From Halioxenophilus aromaticivorans (GTDB lineage Bacteria; Pseudomonadota; Gammaproteobacteria; Pseudomonadales; Cellvibrionaceae): DNA of 64,000 nt. How positions within the stretch are numbered: position 1 is the first letter of the stretch; every line of letters starts with the position of its first letter. This document shows, in pieces, positions 1-8,916 of the stretch. The stretch is taken from positions 1,240,001-1,304,000 of the forward strand of contig NZ_AP031496.1 in NCBI RefSeq assembly GCF_042850945.1, read 5' to 3'. A program made the position numbers and the translations under genes. The notes beneath the pieces are model-generated. The model ran no database searches. It saw only the letters and a program-made list of their open reading frames with translations, and was not told where the DNA came from.

Positions 1-1625
1 TCTGGGGTGTAGGCGGCTCCGGCCAGTGCGGCGTAGCCCCCGTAGGACGCGCCGAGAATACACACTCGGCTGGGGTCGGCTACGCCTTTGCTCACCAGGT
101 AATTAACACCATCGGTAATGTCATCTTGCATTTCTTTGCCCCATCGACCCTTGCCGGCTTCCTCGTGGGCGAAGCCAAAACCTGTGGAGCCGCGGAAGTT
201 TGGCTGCAATACCGCATAGCCTTTGTGCGCTAAAAACTGCGCCAGCCAGTCGAATCGAATGGCATCGTGGGCTGCCGGGCCACCATGGGGCAGTGCAATC
301 AAAGGTAGAGCCTTGCGCTCTTCGGCAGTGTTGACACCCACAGGCCAAGTCAGTATCGCAGGGATTTTTAAGCCATCGCGAGCGCTGTAGCGAAAGCCGA
401 CGACTTCGCCCAGGTCTTTCTGCTCGATATTTTTGTAGCCGTTGGTAAGTCGTTTTAATTGCTTCTTTTTAATGTCGAATGTAAAAAACGAATTGGGGTC
501 AGTATTGCCGGTAATGCGTACTAAAAAGGTATTTTCGTCGGCGGACATGGTTAAAAGGTGCACCGCGCTGGCGGGGAAAATACTCAGTAATTCGTCGAAG
601 GCGGTTTGTAGTTTGGGTTTTTCGAATTCGTAGCTGGGTAAAAAACCGCTGTACTTAACCGCAATTAACCGGCGATTGGTGTCGGTGAGTAGCCTGTCTA
701 TGCTTTTATCCTCGCGGTAAAACATGGCCGGGCTGATTTGTCCATCCTGTAAACTCAGCGCGTGTACGGTTTCACCATCGTCATTTTTTTGCACAAACAG
801 TAGGTGTTTTTCATCCCAGGAAACCGCTTGAACCGACATTTGCGGCAGTTTTGTATCATAGCTGAACACTTTTTCAGGTTTGCCGCTTAAATAGGAGTAG
901 AACTCGTGTTTTTCGCGCTTATCGTCAAAATCCTCGCGGGCCAGCACCTCGCCCTTACTATTGACGAACCAATCTATGGTGTGTGATCTCCCGGAGGCGT
1001 GCAGTTTGCCTTTGCCGCCTTTTAAGCTGACGCGGTAGAGGTTTCTTTGCGGCGTAGAGCTATCATTAAACGCCGGCATATACGCGATGCTCTTTTTGCT
1101 GTTGACGCCAACAATGGTGCCCAGACCGGATTGGGCCGGGTGCAGATCTTCGGTGCCACGTAACAGATGCCGGGTTTTGCGGGTTTTTAAGTCAAAGCTA
1201 AAGGCGGCGGAATATTCAAACGAATTCGAATAGCCGAATTGCACGCGGGTATCTGAGACATGCATTATTGCAAAGTCGTCACTGACAAATTCCACATCTC
1301 GCGCTTTAATTTTATCGTTAGCGCCAACCCCAAATGGTTGCCCGTCCTCAATGTTGTATACCACCATGCCTTGCATGCCGTCACTTTCTTGCAGCCAAGC
1401 AAAATGCTTGCTGTCCGGTGACATCGACATACTGCGGATAAACGGCAAATTACCGTAATCTTCAATGGTGGGTTGTGCTAAAAGGGGCGGGGAGTTGGCT
1501 GTAAAAGAAACCAGTACGAAAATAATAAGAGAGCGGAGTGTGATGCGCGTACTGCAGTCGCTGGTTAGAGCAAAAAACACAATAAAGTCCCTGTGGCTGT
1601 AATCCTTTGCCAATAATACTAGCAT
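1..1625 (-). CDS. S9 family prolyl oligopeptidase-like peptidase (3' end outside window)
   Basis: Minus-strand frame open from about 1625 to the window edge, so the C-terminus is missing. The N-terminus has a hydrophobic export segment (ITLRSLIIFVLVSF) followed by PLLAQ and then a mature start of PTIEDYGNLPF, typical of periplasmic S9 peptidases. A beta-propeller-like region follows. The nucleophile elbow GASYGGYAAL lies at the very end (about bases 10-40), so the catalytic Ser is present but the Asp and His lie beyond the window. The family cleaves short peptides, often dipeptidyl or acylaminoacyl substrates. Start uncertain: ATG at 1625 gives a long leader before the signal segment, and an in-frame GTG near 1580 is possible. 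Family is certain from the nucleophile motif; substrate is unknown. Confidence 0.8.
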   Translation of the reverse strand, partial: MLVLLAKDYSHRDFIVFFALTSDCSTRITLRSLIIFVLVSFTANSPPLLAQPTIEDYGNLPFIRSMSMSPDSKHFAWLQESDGMQGMVVYNIEDGQPFGVGANDKIKARDVEFVSDDFAIMHVSDTRVQFGYSNSFEYSAAFSFDLKTRKTRHLLRGTEDLHPAQSGLGTIVGVNSKKSIAYMPAFNDSSTPQRNLYRVSLKGGKGKLHASGRSHTIDWFVNSKGEVLAREDFDDKREKHEFYSYLSGKPEKVFSYDTKLPQMSVQAVSWDEKHLLFVQKNDDGETVHALSLQDGQISPAMFYREDKSIDRLLTDTNRRLIAVKYSGFLPSYEFEKPKLQTAFDELLSIFPASAVHLLTMSADENTFLVRITGNTDPNSFFTFDIKKKQLKRLTNGYKNIEQKDLGEVVGFRYSARDGLKIPAILTWPVGVNTAEERKALPLIALPHGGPAAHDAIRFDWLAQFLAHKGYAVLQPNFRGSTGFGFAHEEAGKGRWGKEMQDDITDGVNYLVSKGVADPSRVCILGASYGGYAALAGAAYTP

Positions 1626-1657
1626 TTAACCGCTCAGTTTGCAGTTTGGCGTACTTA

Positions 1658-1690
1658 GATGGTGATGGCGATGGCGATGGCGATGGTGAT
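1658..1690. repeat. GATGGY hexanucleotide repeat
   Basis: Five and a half copies of a 6 bp GATGGC/GATGGT unit just upstream of the S9 peptidase start. It lies in the gap between that gene and the DUF3570 gene. The Ser-Pro reading it gives on the opposite strand is not convincing as protein. Confidence 0.7.
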
Positions 1691-1746
1691 TGAGGCGAGG
1701 CGCAGCGAGGGGAAAATGGATTGTGTTGGTATTGAACTGGATCAAA

Positions 1747-1773
1747 GCTGGCCATCTTTGAAGGATGGCCAGC
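1747..1773 (-). terminator. Hairpin after the DUF3570 gene, probable terminator
   Basis: Perfect 10 bp inverted repeat GCTGGCCATC / GATGGCCAGC with a 7 nt loop, beginning about 20 nt after the DUF3570 stop codon. Only a short T run (TTTGA) follows on the minus strand, so intrinsic termination may be weak. It may instead be an mRNA-stabilising hairpin. Confidence 0.5.
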
Positions 1774-1791
1774 GAGGCTATTCAGAATTTA

Positions 1792-2949
1792 TTAGTAAAA
1801 AACAGAAATAAAGAATCGAATGACGTCGGCATCAAAGCTAAACAAGGGTTCCTCGCCAACGGCGTAGTTGCCATTAAGGCTTTGGGTGGCGTCGCGGAAG
1901 TTATCGTAGTCAAACTGCAGCCGGTCGTAGTGCAAATTGAAGGTGGTTCTGTCCACAAATAGCCAGGGGCGTTTGTACTCATAGCTCAAGCCAACGCCCA
2001 GTTGGGTGGTGGAAAAAGTGCTGAGTTCTTTGTCTCGGGCGTAGAAGTTGGTGGCGTCTTCAAAGGGCAGTAAATCGCTGTAGAAATCCGCTTGGGTTTG
2101 GTCGTGCACGCGGTAGCGCAGCTCCAAGGTTAAACCTTCTACCTGCTTTAGCGGGTGTATGTAGCGCAGCTCGTAGGTGTCTGCGTCTATGCCCCAGCTG
2201 TCTCGGTAGAGGCGGTAATCGGCCCGAAGGGAGGCGCGATAGGGTAGGTAAAACATCCCTTTAATGGCGTAGGCATCGCTGTTGCGAGTGCTGGGGTAGA
2301 GCTCGGTTTTTCTGCCAACGGCGTCGCCTGTTAAAAAACGTACTTGGCGATAGGGGTTGTTTAAATAGCCCTCGTCCACCACGGATTCTGCGTTCAGCGC
2401 AACAATCAGGTTTTTGGTCAATACCTGGGTGAGGCCAAGGCTGTAACGGGTTTGGTCGTTGTACTCTTTAAAGCTGGTGTCGCCGTTTTGGCCGACGATG
2501 TTTTCGCCGTAGCTAACGCCCATGGAGAGCGTTGATAGGTCGCCGAAGAAATCCTGGCTAAAGCTCAGGCTGTAGGTGTCGGCTTCGTAGTCGTTTTCGC
2601 TACTGTTGGTGTAGCTGGCGCTCATCATGGTTTTGTCGTAGAGGTAATCTGCCCCCACGCTGTATTGTTCTCGTTCTTCGCTGTAGGGCGAGCCGTAGCT
2701 CAGTACATCGACGGAGGCACCGGAGACTTCATCCACATAATAATTGCCGTAAACCGAGACGGTATCGGCAACGTTTTTACGCACCAATACCGATGGCCCA
2801 TCAATTTTTACGTTGTCGCCATCGTAGCTGTGGTAGAGGATGTCGGCGCGGTCTTCGGGCAGTACAGCGGCACCGGCGCTGGTGGCTAATACCAGTGCAA
2901 CCGTGCCTACAAACAAAGCCCCCAGGGCTTGGATAAAATTGTTCTTCAT
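1792..2949 (-). CDS. DUF3570 family outer-membrane beta-barrel protein
   Basis: 385 aa with an N-terminal signal peptide (cleavage near ATSAGA-AVLPEDRAD). The start of the mature protein, with LYHSYDGDNVKIDGPS and VSVYGNYYVDEVSGASVDV, is the pattern I associate with DUF3570. The rest alternates short polar and aromatic strands (YSVGADYLY, LGVGLSYEYKRP) and ends in ISVFY, a terminal aromatic typical of BAM-assembled barrels. Its start overlaps the DUF4266 stop as TAATG, so the two are translationally coupled. DUF3570 and DUF4266 genes commonly occur together. Function unknown; an outer-membrane channel or receptor for the small lipoprotein's pathway is inference. Confidence 0.85.
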   Translation of the reverse strand: MKNNFIQALGALFVGTVALVLATSAGAAVLPEDRADILYHSYDGDNVKIDGPSVLVRKNVADTVSVYGNYYVDEVSGASVDVLSYGSPYSEEREQYSVGADYLYDKTMMSASYTNSSENDYEADTYSLSFSQDFFGDLSTLSMGVSYGENIVGQNGDTSFKEYNDQTRYSLGLTQVLTKNLIVALNAESVVDEGYLNNPYRQVRFLTGDAVGRKTELYPSTRNSDAYAIKGMFYLPYRASLRADYRLYRDSWGIDADTYELRYIHPLKQVEGLTLELRYRVHDQTQADFYSDLLPFEDATNFYARDKELSTFSTTQLGVGLSYEYKRPWLFVDRTTFNLHYDRLQFDYDNFRDATQSLNGNYAVGEEPLFSFDADVIRFFISVFY

Positions 2950-3173
2950 TAGTTACAACCACAGCCTCCGCCGGCACCACCCTCGGCACCGCGGGCAGCC
3001 TCGCGAGCGTCGTACACGTGAATCATATAACTGGCCGATACCTGATCGCGCTCAAAGCTCATGATGGGATCGGCCAGGTTCTGCCGTTCGTAGGGTTTAA
3101 CCCAAGGTTGCACGGCGCAGCCGGTGGTGAGCAGGGTGCTTACGGCAATGGCGCAGCTCAGCGTTCGCATCAT
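2949..3173 (-). CDS. DUF4266 small lipoprotein with Cys/Gly C-terminal tail
   Basis: 74 aa. Lipobox LLTTGC puts the lipidated Cys at residue 19, leaving a mature chain of about 56 residues. The body contains VKPYERQNLADPIMSF, and the chain ends in a run of glycines and GGCGCN, where two closely spaced Cys could bind metal, form a disulfide or be modified. Its start overlaps the TlpA stop (ATGA) and its stop overlaps the DUF3570 start, so it sits between a thiol-disulfide protein and a barrel. Family assignment is from memory of the DUF3570/DUF4266 pairing; biochemical role unknown. Confidence 0.8.
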   Translation of the reverse strand: MMRTLSCAIAVSTLLTTGCAVQPWVKPYERQNLADPIMSFERDQVSASYMIHVYDAREAARGAEGGAGGGCGCN

Positions 3174-3688
3174 TCTTTGATTAACTCTCTAATTTGGTTG
3201 CGGTAGTCCACCTCGTAACCCGGCTTATAGCCGCGGTGTAGGTAGCGCACCTTGCCGCTGCGGTCTACCAAAATGCTGGTGGGCATGGCATCCACGTCAA
3301 ATAACTCGCTGACCGAGCTTTCGGCGTCGTACAGCACCGGGAAAGTCACGGGGATTTTTTTCAGCATGGCATCGGCCTTGCGCGGGTCTTCGTCGATGGT
3401 GATGCCGATAACGTTAAACCCAGCACTGCGATAGCGCGAGTGCAGTTCATCTAAGATGGGCATCTCTTGCCGGCAGGGGCCACACCAGCTGGCCCAAAAG
3501 TTGATAAATAGCACTTCACCACGGTGTTCTGCCAGGCGGAAGTTGCCACCGGTTTTCATTTTTAAGGTGAAATCGGGGGCGGGTTTGTTGACCTTGGTGG
3601 CGGCAAAGCCTGGTACGGATGAGGCAAGCAAAACCAGCCCTAGGGCAATGGGTTTTACTAAGGTTTTAGCCATGGAGGATGCTGGCAT
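3170..3688 (-). CDS. TlpA-family thiol-disulfide oxidoreductase
   Basis: 172 aa. An N-terminal signal (VKPIALGLVLLASSVPGFAA) is followed by a thioredoxin fold of the TlpA/AhpC-TSA type: APDFTLKMKTGG, then active-site WCGPC at residues 68-72 and the cis-Pro loop DAMPTS near residue 136. Predicted periplasmic, probably as a disulfide reductase. It overlaps the DUF4266 gene by 4 nt, which suggests that its client is the two-Cys tail of that lipoprotein or the heme Cys pairs of neighbouring cytochromes; that is inference. Two in-frame Met codons (residues 1 and 6) are possible starts. Confidence 0.92.
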   Translation of the reverse strand: MPASSMAKTLVKPIALGLVLLASSVPGFAATKVNKPAPDFTLKMKTGGNFRLAEHRGEVLFINFWASWCGPCRQEMPILDELHSRYRSAGFNVIGITIDEDPRKADAMLKKIPVTFPVLYDAESSVSELFDVDAMPTSILVDRSGKVRYLHRGYKPGYEVDYRNQIRELIKE

Positions 3689-3723
3689 GGGGCAAGAGCT
3701 CCTTGTCTGTTCGCGCCAGGGGC

Positions 3724-4368
3724 TTAAAAGAAAATATTAAAGCCCAGGGTGGTTTCGATATTGTGGGTATCTACAGTTTCGCCAAAGACATCGTGCTCGA
3801 ACATGTGGTCGCGCACATCGAAGCGAATGCTCAGCCAATCGGCTGGTAGTACCTTAAAACCGGCGCCTATGTTGTAAGTAAAATGTTCTTCATCGGCAAA
3901 ATCGGTGTTGCCCACACCCGCCAACACGTAAAAGGCCGTGTTAAGTGCCCATTTAGAGCCTACGAAGACTTCGCCTGGGAGCAGGTTGTAGCCGATGGAA
4001 AAGTTATAGTAGATCAAATCGCGCTGTTCGTCGGTGAGCAACTGAATGTCGCCGGTGAGCAGTTCATAGCTGGTTTCGTCCAACCGGGTTTGGCCGGCGG
4101 AAGCTTCAAAAAAGAAGCTCTCGGTCAAATGGTAAGCCAAGCGCAGGCCGACGACGTCATTGCTGCCAAAATCTTCGATGTTGATCACACCGGCATAGAG
4201 GCCTATTTCAAAATCTTCGCTGTCGATGTCGCTTTCTTTGATGGTGCGGCGTTCTACATCGGGCTTAATGATGTCGTCTAGGACTTCTTGTTGAGCATTA
4301 ACGGCGGGCGCCATAAGGCCTGCCAGCAACGGTAGGCTCAGAAAAAAGCGGTTAAGGCGAAGCGCCAT
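3724..4368 (-). CDS. Outer-membrane beta-barrel protein
   Basis: 214 aa. Signal peptide ends near APAVNA-QQEVLDD. The mature part starts acidic (IIKPDVERRTIKESDID) and continues as amphipathic strands such as FEIGLYAGVINIEDFG, VVGLRLAYHLTESFFFEASAG and NIETTLGFNIFF. The terminal Phe-Phe fits outer-membrane insertion, and the length suggests an eight-stranded barrel. It overlaps the upstream SH3-barrel gene by 31 nt, so the two are likely co-translated and may work as a pair. Function unknown. Confidence 0.75.
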   Translation of the reverse strand: MALRLNRFFLSLPLLAGLMAPAVNAQQEVLDDIIKPDVERRTIKESDIDSEDFEIGLYAGVINIEDFGSNDVVGLRLAYHLTESFFFEASAGQTRLDETSYELLTGDIQLLTDEQRDLIYYNFSIGYNLLPGEVFVGSKWALNTAFYVLAGVGNTDFADEEHFTYNIGAGFKVLPADWLSIRFDVRDHMFEHDVFGETVDTHNIETTLGFNIFF

Positions 4369-5129
4369 TCGTCAATCTCCTCGTTTTCGTTACGGTCGGT
4401 AACCAACTTGTTGTTGTTGTACTGCACTCGAGCCACAAAACGGCTCGTAATATAGCCGTACACGCCGGCACCGGCTTGTATTACCGTATTGGTTCGCTCT
4501 TCGGTATCCACCAGGGAGGTGTCCGGGCTAATTTTGATCTCGCCGGTGCCCAGGGTAACAAAGGGCGAAATGCGCCACTCAGGGAAGGGCTGCAGCACGA
4601 TGTTGGCGGTGTAGCCAAAGGCGTCGGAGAAATCTCCAACCACGTCCACAACGTGGGCTTCCACCGAGATGTTGCGTGTCCAGCGCCAGCCGACGTAGGC
4701 GTTAATGGCATCGGCACCGCCGTAATCACCCAGGCCAAAGCCCAGCTCGTAACGGCGGTTTAGGAAGGATTCAAAGGTGGGTGCAGCAAAAGCGATTTGC
4801 TCGCCATTAATACCTTGGTTTTGGTTGATATCGGCCACCATGACCCAGCCGGTACGGCCGCGTTTGGTTTTGATTTTGACCCAATCGGTGCGTTTTTTTA
4901 CCAGTTCTACCTGGTCGCCTTTTTCCAGAGCGTAGGTGATGGGGTAGCCTTTACCGGGGCCGGTGTACACATCTACATAAGACATGGTTATCTCGGCCAT
5001 GAGCGGTTCTTTCGCCGCTTGGGCGACGCTTGGGACGACAGCCGCCCATAGCAGAAGGCCAATCCCTGTAAGGTTGGCCAAGCTGCGCGTTAGGGCGCTC
5101 AGGCTGGCCGGGAATTCAATGTTTAACAC
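4338..5129 (-). CDS. SH3-domain outer-membrane beta-barrel protein
   Basis: 263 aa. Signal peptide ends near VPSVAQA. Residues about 45-105 form a bacterial SH3 domain (VDVYTGPGKGYPITYALEKG, then WVKIKTKRGRTGWV), which often contacts peptidoglycan or protein partners. The rest is a barrel-like region beginning FLNRRYELGFGLGDYGG and ending EWRFALTAFF with a terminal Phe. It follows the HzsA-like gene by 17 nt and overlaps the next barrel by 31 nt. A role in anchoring or docking at the cell wall is inference from the SH3 domain. Confidence 0.75.
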   Translation of the reverse strand: MLNIEFPASLSALTRSLANLTGIGLLLWAAVVPSVAQAAKEPLMAEITMSYVDVYTGPGKGYPITYALEKGDQVELVKKRTDWVKIKTKRGRTGWVMVADINQNQGINGEQIAFAAPTFESFLNRRYELGFGLGDYGGADAINAYVGWRWTRNISVEAHVVDVVGDFSDAFGYTANIVLQPFPEWRISPFVTLGTGEIKISPDTSLVDTEERTNTVIQAGAGVYGYITSRFVARVQYNNNKLVTDRNENEEIDEWRFALTAFF

Positions 5130-5146
5130 TCAGTCGTTCCATCTGT

Positions 5147-7861
5147 TTAGTTGAGCGGTGCAGCAAACGGATTGTTGTAGTACTGCGCGCCCAAGTCCAG
5201 CCATTCTGCAATTAATTTCAGCTCGTCTTGGCTTAACCGGCCCGCGTGGCTTCCGCCCTCAGCGAAGCGATCAAAAAACTCTGGGCTGGCAACCGCGGCG
5301 CCGGGGGTTAATGGCCCAGGGTTGCCCACCGAGGTGGTTTGGTACTCGGGCACTGGGTTGCCATTGGCGTCCAGTAGGATGTTGCCATCGGCATCGGTTT
5401 GGTAAATCACATTACCATCGCCATCGCGCACCGGGATGGGGTTGCCGTTGCCATCCAGTAGCAGCTCTAAGCGCGGTACCAATACGCCGTCTTCGTTTAG
5501 CTCCAGCTCTACATCACCCGCGCCCACGTCTAAAAAGGAGCGGTAGCGGTTGTTGGTATCCAAGGGCGATTGGGTTAATTCCAACTGGCCAGCGGGTACC
5601 TGGGCACCACCGTTTTCGTTCTGCGTATTGTGGCACAGGGTGCAGGTGTTATCGACGATGACATTGCCAACATCGTCTAATTCTTGGCGATTAAGATCCC
5701 AAATTGGTTGAATATGATCGGGATAGTTGATGGTTACGCGGCATTCAGAGCGCCACTGGCTTTGGCAGACGTCGCTGACTGGCGCCGGCGTTTGTAAATT
5801 GGCGTACTGATAGGCAAAGCTCGGATCTTTGGCGCGCACAGTGGGGTTGGTCCATTCATCTTGGTAGATGAGGTCCACGCTCAACCGGCGGATGCCGTTG
5901 ATGCGGGCCCAGGTTTCAGCCATGGTTTCCCCGGTTCGGGCAATAAGCAGGGGTTCGGTATTGGGGAAGTTGTAGCCGTCCATGGGCGCACCGGGGTTGG
6001 TGCTGGCTTGGGTTTCGTCTAATCGGCGCAGGCCGACGTTTAAATCGTGTGATTCAATGGTTTGGCCGGGGCGAGCGCTAAACCAAACACTGGTGGTGCC
6101 GCTAACGCGTTGGCCGGCGGCATTGGTAAGCGAAAGCGTCAGTGCCACATCCGTGGGAATCAGCGTTTTAACCGAGCCATCGGGCTCCACCGGGGCGTAG
6201 CCCATAATCTCGCGCATTACGTTAGTGTAGCCAAAGGCGGCGTTGGAGAAATCCAGTACCTCTTGGCTGGGTTGGCTCACCGGTTTTTCGATTTTGATAA
6301 ACCGCGCCGGGCGTTCATCGGCAGAAAATAATGCCGGGTCTGCTAGGGCAGTTACATCGATTTCAGATTCTCCGGCCACCTCATAGACGTTGCGAATGTG
6401 CAACACAGCCGCGCCTTCGTTGACCAAATCCTGGTTCAGTTCTACACCGCCTTGGCGATCGGCTAAAAAAGTGTTTTCCGGGCGCACGCCAAACGACACC
6501 ACATCGGTATACATATAGCCGGGGGTGGGGGCAAACAGCGGTTGTAAGGTCAGGTTTTGCAGGTTGTAGATCCACAGGCCGTAGAGCGGGTCTGCTTCGG
6601 TAATGCCTTCTATGGCAAGGTTGCTCGCCACACAACCCAGAATATCTCCGCTCGCTGGATCTTGTAGGCGGCAGTCTGTTCTTGCCACCAGTAGGCGGGG
6701 CGTGTCGTCGTAGAGTTCGGTGGCGGCGGAAAAATAGCCGTTGAGCGCGATGGTGGTTGGGTCGTTATCAACGATGACGTCGGCAAAGGCGATGGACTCT
6801 TGCCCCGGGGTGGCCGCCGCTACACCGGGCTCTTCACTGATGGGCAGGTAAATATCCTGGCCAATATCACTGTAGTTGTCGTAATCAATGGCCATTAAAT
6901 CACCGCCCCAGTTGTTGCTTTCGCGGGGGCGTAGAATGGTCAACACGCGGCCATCGGCCAGTATGCGCGGGTCAAAGAAAATTGCCGCGCTGTCATCGTT
7001 GCCAGTGTTTTGGCTGTTGTAGCCGTACAGTTCCTGGGTGTCTTGGCCGTCTGGCCGGGTGGTGAACAACGATAACCGGTTGTTGCCGCCTTTACGGTTC
7101 CAGCGGTTAAACACAATTAACCCGTTGGGCAAAACTGTTGGCTGTAAATCGTGGCTTTGATTAAAGGTAATTTGTTGTAGGTTGGTGCCAAATTCATCCA
7201 TTACATGCAACACAAAGCCATCTTCTTGACGGTCATCGGTGAGCGCGGCGTACTGCGGTTTACCATCGTCCAATAAGATGGCTTTGCTGCGCACTTGTCG
7301 GTTGGATGAAAATACAATACGGCCATCGGGCAGGTAGGCCGGGCTCACATCTTGGCCATCCTCGGCGGTAATGTCATCGCTGATGATTCGGTTTAATTCA
7401 TCGGTGGTTAAATCGTATTGCCAAATATTCCAGGTAGGTTGTTCGTCTTCGTCGGCGTCTTCTAGTTCAGGCGCGCGCATGGCAAACAATAATTTTGAGC
7501 CATCATTATTGGTGGCTAAATCTTTCACATCGTATTGTGCATCGTCTCCAAACACTCTGGCTGAGAGGTTTATTTCTGCGGCGTTGGCATCGGCGCGATC
7601 ACGAATAAACAGCTGCGCGCCGGCAATAAACTGGCGAGGGTTTAACGCATCGTTGGCGATGAGCGTTCCGGTTTCTTCGTCCAGCGGTAGGCTGCGGCGA
7701 ATATACGCAATGGGGATATCCGCAATCACTGCGTCGGCGTCGTCACCGACGCTAGAATTATTGCTTTGGTCGCCGTCGTCTCCGTTGCCGCCGCCACAGT
7801 TAATCAGAACCGCACTGGTGGTTGCGAGCCAAAACAGTTTGCTAAAAATGGCCAGCCGCAT
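5147..7861 (-). CDS. HzsA-related monoheme lipoprotein
   Basis: About 904 aa from the chosen ATG at 7861. That start is preceded by GAGAGA 6-8 nt upstream and gives a clean lipoprotein signal (LATTSAVLINC) with a Gly/Asp-rich linker after the lipid Cys. An in-frame ATG at 7918 would add 19 polar residues. The N-terminal half has PD40/WD40-like propeller motifs (DVSPAYLPDGRIVFSSNR, HDLQPTVLPNGLIVFNRWN). The C-terminal part contains one heme c site (CTLCH) and ends with a helical segment (RLSQDELKLIAEWLDLGAQYY). The layout matches proteins annotated as related to hydrazine synthase alpha subunit. True hydrazine synthesis is not implied: the other synthase subunits are absent. It is first gene of the operon running to 1792. 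Confidence 0.72.
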   Translation of the reverse strand: MRLAIFSKLFWLATTSAVLINCGGGNGDDGDQSNNSSVGDDADAVIADIPIAYIRRSLPLDEETGTLIANDALNPRQFIAGAQLFIRDRADANAAEINLSARVFGDDAQYDVKDLATNNDGSKLLFAMRAPELEDADEDEQPTWNIWQYDLTTDELNRIISDDITAEDGQDVSPAYLPDGRIVFSSNRQVRSKAILLDDGKPQYAALTDDRQEDGFVLHVMDEFGTNLQQITFNQSHDLQPTVLPNGLIVFNRWNRKGGNNRLSLFTTRPDGQDTQELYGYNSQNTGNDDSAAIFFDPRILADGRVLTILRPRESNNWGGDLMAIDYDNYSDIGQDIYLPISEEPGVAAATPGQESIAFADVIVDNDPTTIALNGYFSAATELYDDTPRLLVARTDCRLQDPASGDILGCVASNLAIEGITEADPLYGLWIYNLQNLTLQPLFAPTPGYMYTDVVSFGVRPENTFLADRQGGVELNQDLVNEGAAVLHIRNVYEVAGESEIDVTALADPALFSADERPARFIKIEKPVSQPSQEVLDFSNAAFGYTNVMREIMGYAPVEPDGSVKTLIPTDVALTLSLTNAAGQRVSGTTSVWFSARPGQTIESHDLNVGLRRLDETQASTNPGAPMDGYNFPNTEPLLIARTGETMAETWARINGIRRLSVDLIYQDEWTNPTVRAKDPSFAYQYANLQTPAPVSDVCQSQWRSECRVTINYPDHIQPIWDLNRQELDDVGNVIVDNTCTLCHNTQNENGGAQVPAGQLELTQSPLDTNNRYRSFLDVGAGDVELELNEDGVLVPRLELLLDGNGNPIPVRDGDGNVIYQTDADGNILLDANGNPVPEYQTTSVGNPGPLTPGAAVASPEFFDRFAEGGSHAGRLSQDELKLIAEWLDLGAQYYNNPFAAPLN

Positions 7862-8916
7862 TTTTAATCTCTCTTTTTCGATAAATTGCGCGATAATTTT
7901 GCTCGAAAGGCCATTCAATATTGCTGGCCGTTATTAAGCGCTCGCGCTTGCTTACTTTAGTTATAGGCGCTAGGCCTGTTGTCTGTTTTAAGCGGGCGGC
8001 GAATTGTCTTTAAAACGGGATAACAGGTCTGAGGTGTGAGTCACGCTTTACTTTGCGCTTGTTTTACCGTGGCTAATTGCCCGATTATCGGTCACTCACT
8101 TGGCCCTTGTCCGTATACCTCTGCCGGTTTACCCCTGCCCGTTAACAGTTGCCCCTATTGAGTTACGCCCCTATCTAAATTCGTTTGCGGAAAACACCCG
8201 TTTTGCTTCGGGCTCAACCGTTTGCCTTCCTGCCCCAGTTTTTACTCGTTGAAGGCAAGTTTCTTTGCCGCGCTTTTGGAAATTTTTGTGATGCCTCGTT
8301 ATGCGTTAAAAAATTTACGTTTCTTAATTTTTGGGCATCTTTCTCAGTTACGACCTCCAGGTTGCCAAATACTGCAGTGGAAAAAATCCAATTTTCTGCA
8401 GTCTAATTGCCTCGCTTCAGCCCTCTAATTTAGTGCGCTCTTAAGCGCTGCATTAGTTTTGTATTAGCAACCCAATCGACGGTTTTTGTGCTGGCTATAA
8501 CCAAAACGCCTTAACATTTTCCGCTTATCAGAAAATTATGTGTTTAGAAAGGTAAACTTGGGACTTGCTTATCATTTTGGCCCACAAAAAGTTCCGTTTC
8601 ATACACATCCGCCGCGGGCATAATAAACTACAGTGATACCACTGATAAGGAATCCGCCTAGCCACCCGCTTGGTTTTACGAGTTACCGCCGGTTTTTTTA
8701 TTGGTAGGCCGCAGGCTTTTTTGCCTCTGCCTCCTTAACAACACCCGGTTCTGTTTTTGGTTTGCCATAGTTATTTGCCATAGTTATTTGCCATGGCCAT
8801 TTGCCACGGTTAATAACCATGGTCGTTTTGTTTTAAACAGCCAGTCAAAACAATCTACGTAAAAACTGAGTGCTATTCAGGGCGGAGCCAAGATACGCAC
8901 AGAGCTTATTTCTACA
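7862..8916. other. 1 kb divergent intergenic region
   Basis: Separates the minus-strand HzsA-like operon from the plus-strand cytochrome/Tat cluster, so it must hold both promoters. Short frames within it lack Shine-Dalgarno sites and protein-like composition. The one clear structure is a four-copy 13 bp repeat at 8761-8812. I did not recognise a riboswitch. Confidence 0.6.
8761..8812. repeat. Four tandem 13 bp repeats, possible operator array
   Basis: Units TTTGCCATAGTTA, TTTGCCATAGTTA, TTTGCCATGGCCA and TTTGCCACGGTTA run head to tail. The first two are identical and the others differ at three positions each. The array ends 104 nt before the ATG of the heme protein at 8917, where an iterated regulator-binding site would be expected. 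Function inferred from position only. Confidence 0.75.

Noticed and set aside
1462..1755. Ser-Pro repeat open frame on the minus strand
   Set aside because: It overlaps the S9 peptidase start in another frame and its SPSPSP run is only the GATGGY repeat read on the other strand.
5147..7861. True hydrazine synthase (anammox) interpretation of the HzsA-like protein
   Set aside because: No beta or gamma subunits, only one CxxCH, and a heterotrophic aerobic context; the similarity is at domain level only.
8185..8428. Two overlapping short frames in the large divergent gap
   Set aside because: No ribosome binding site and no protein-like composition; they fall in an AT-rich promoter region.
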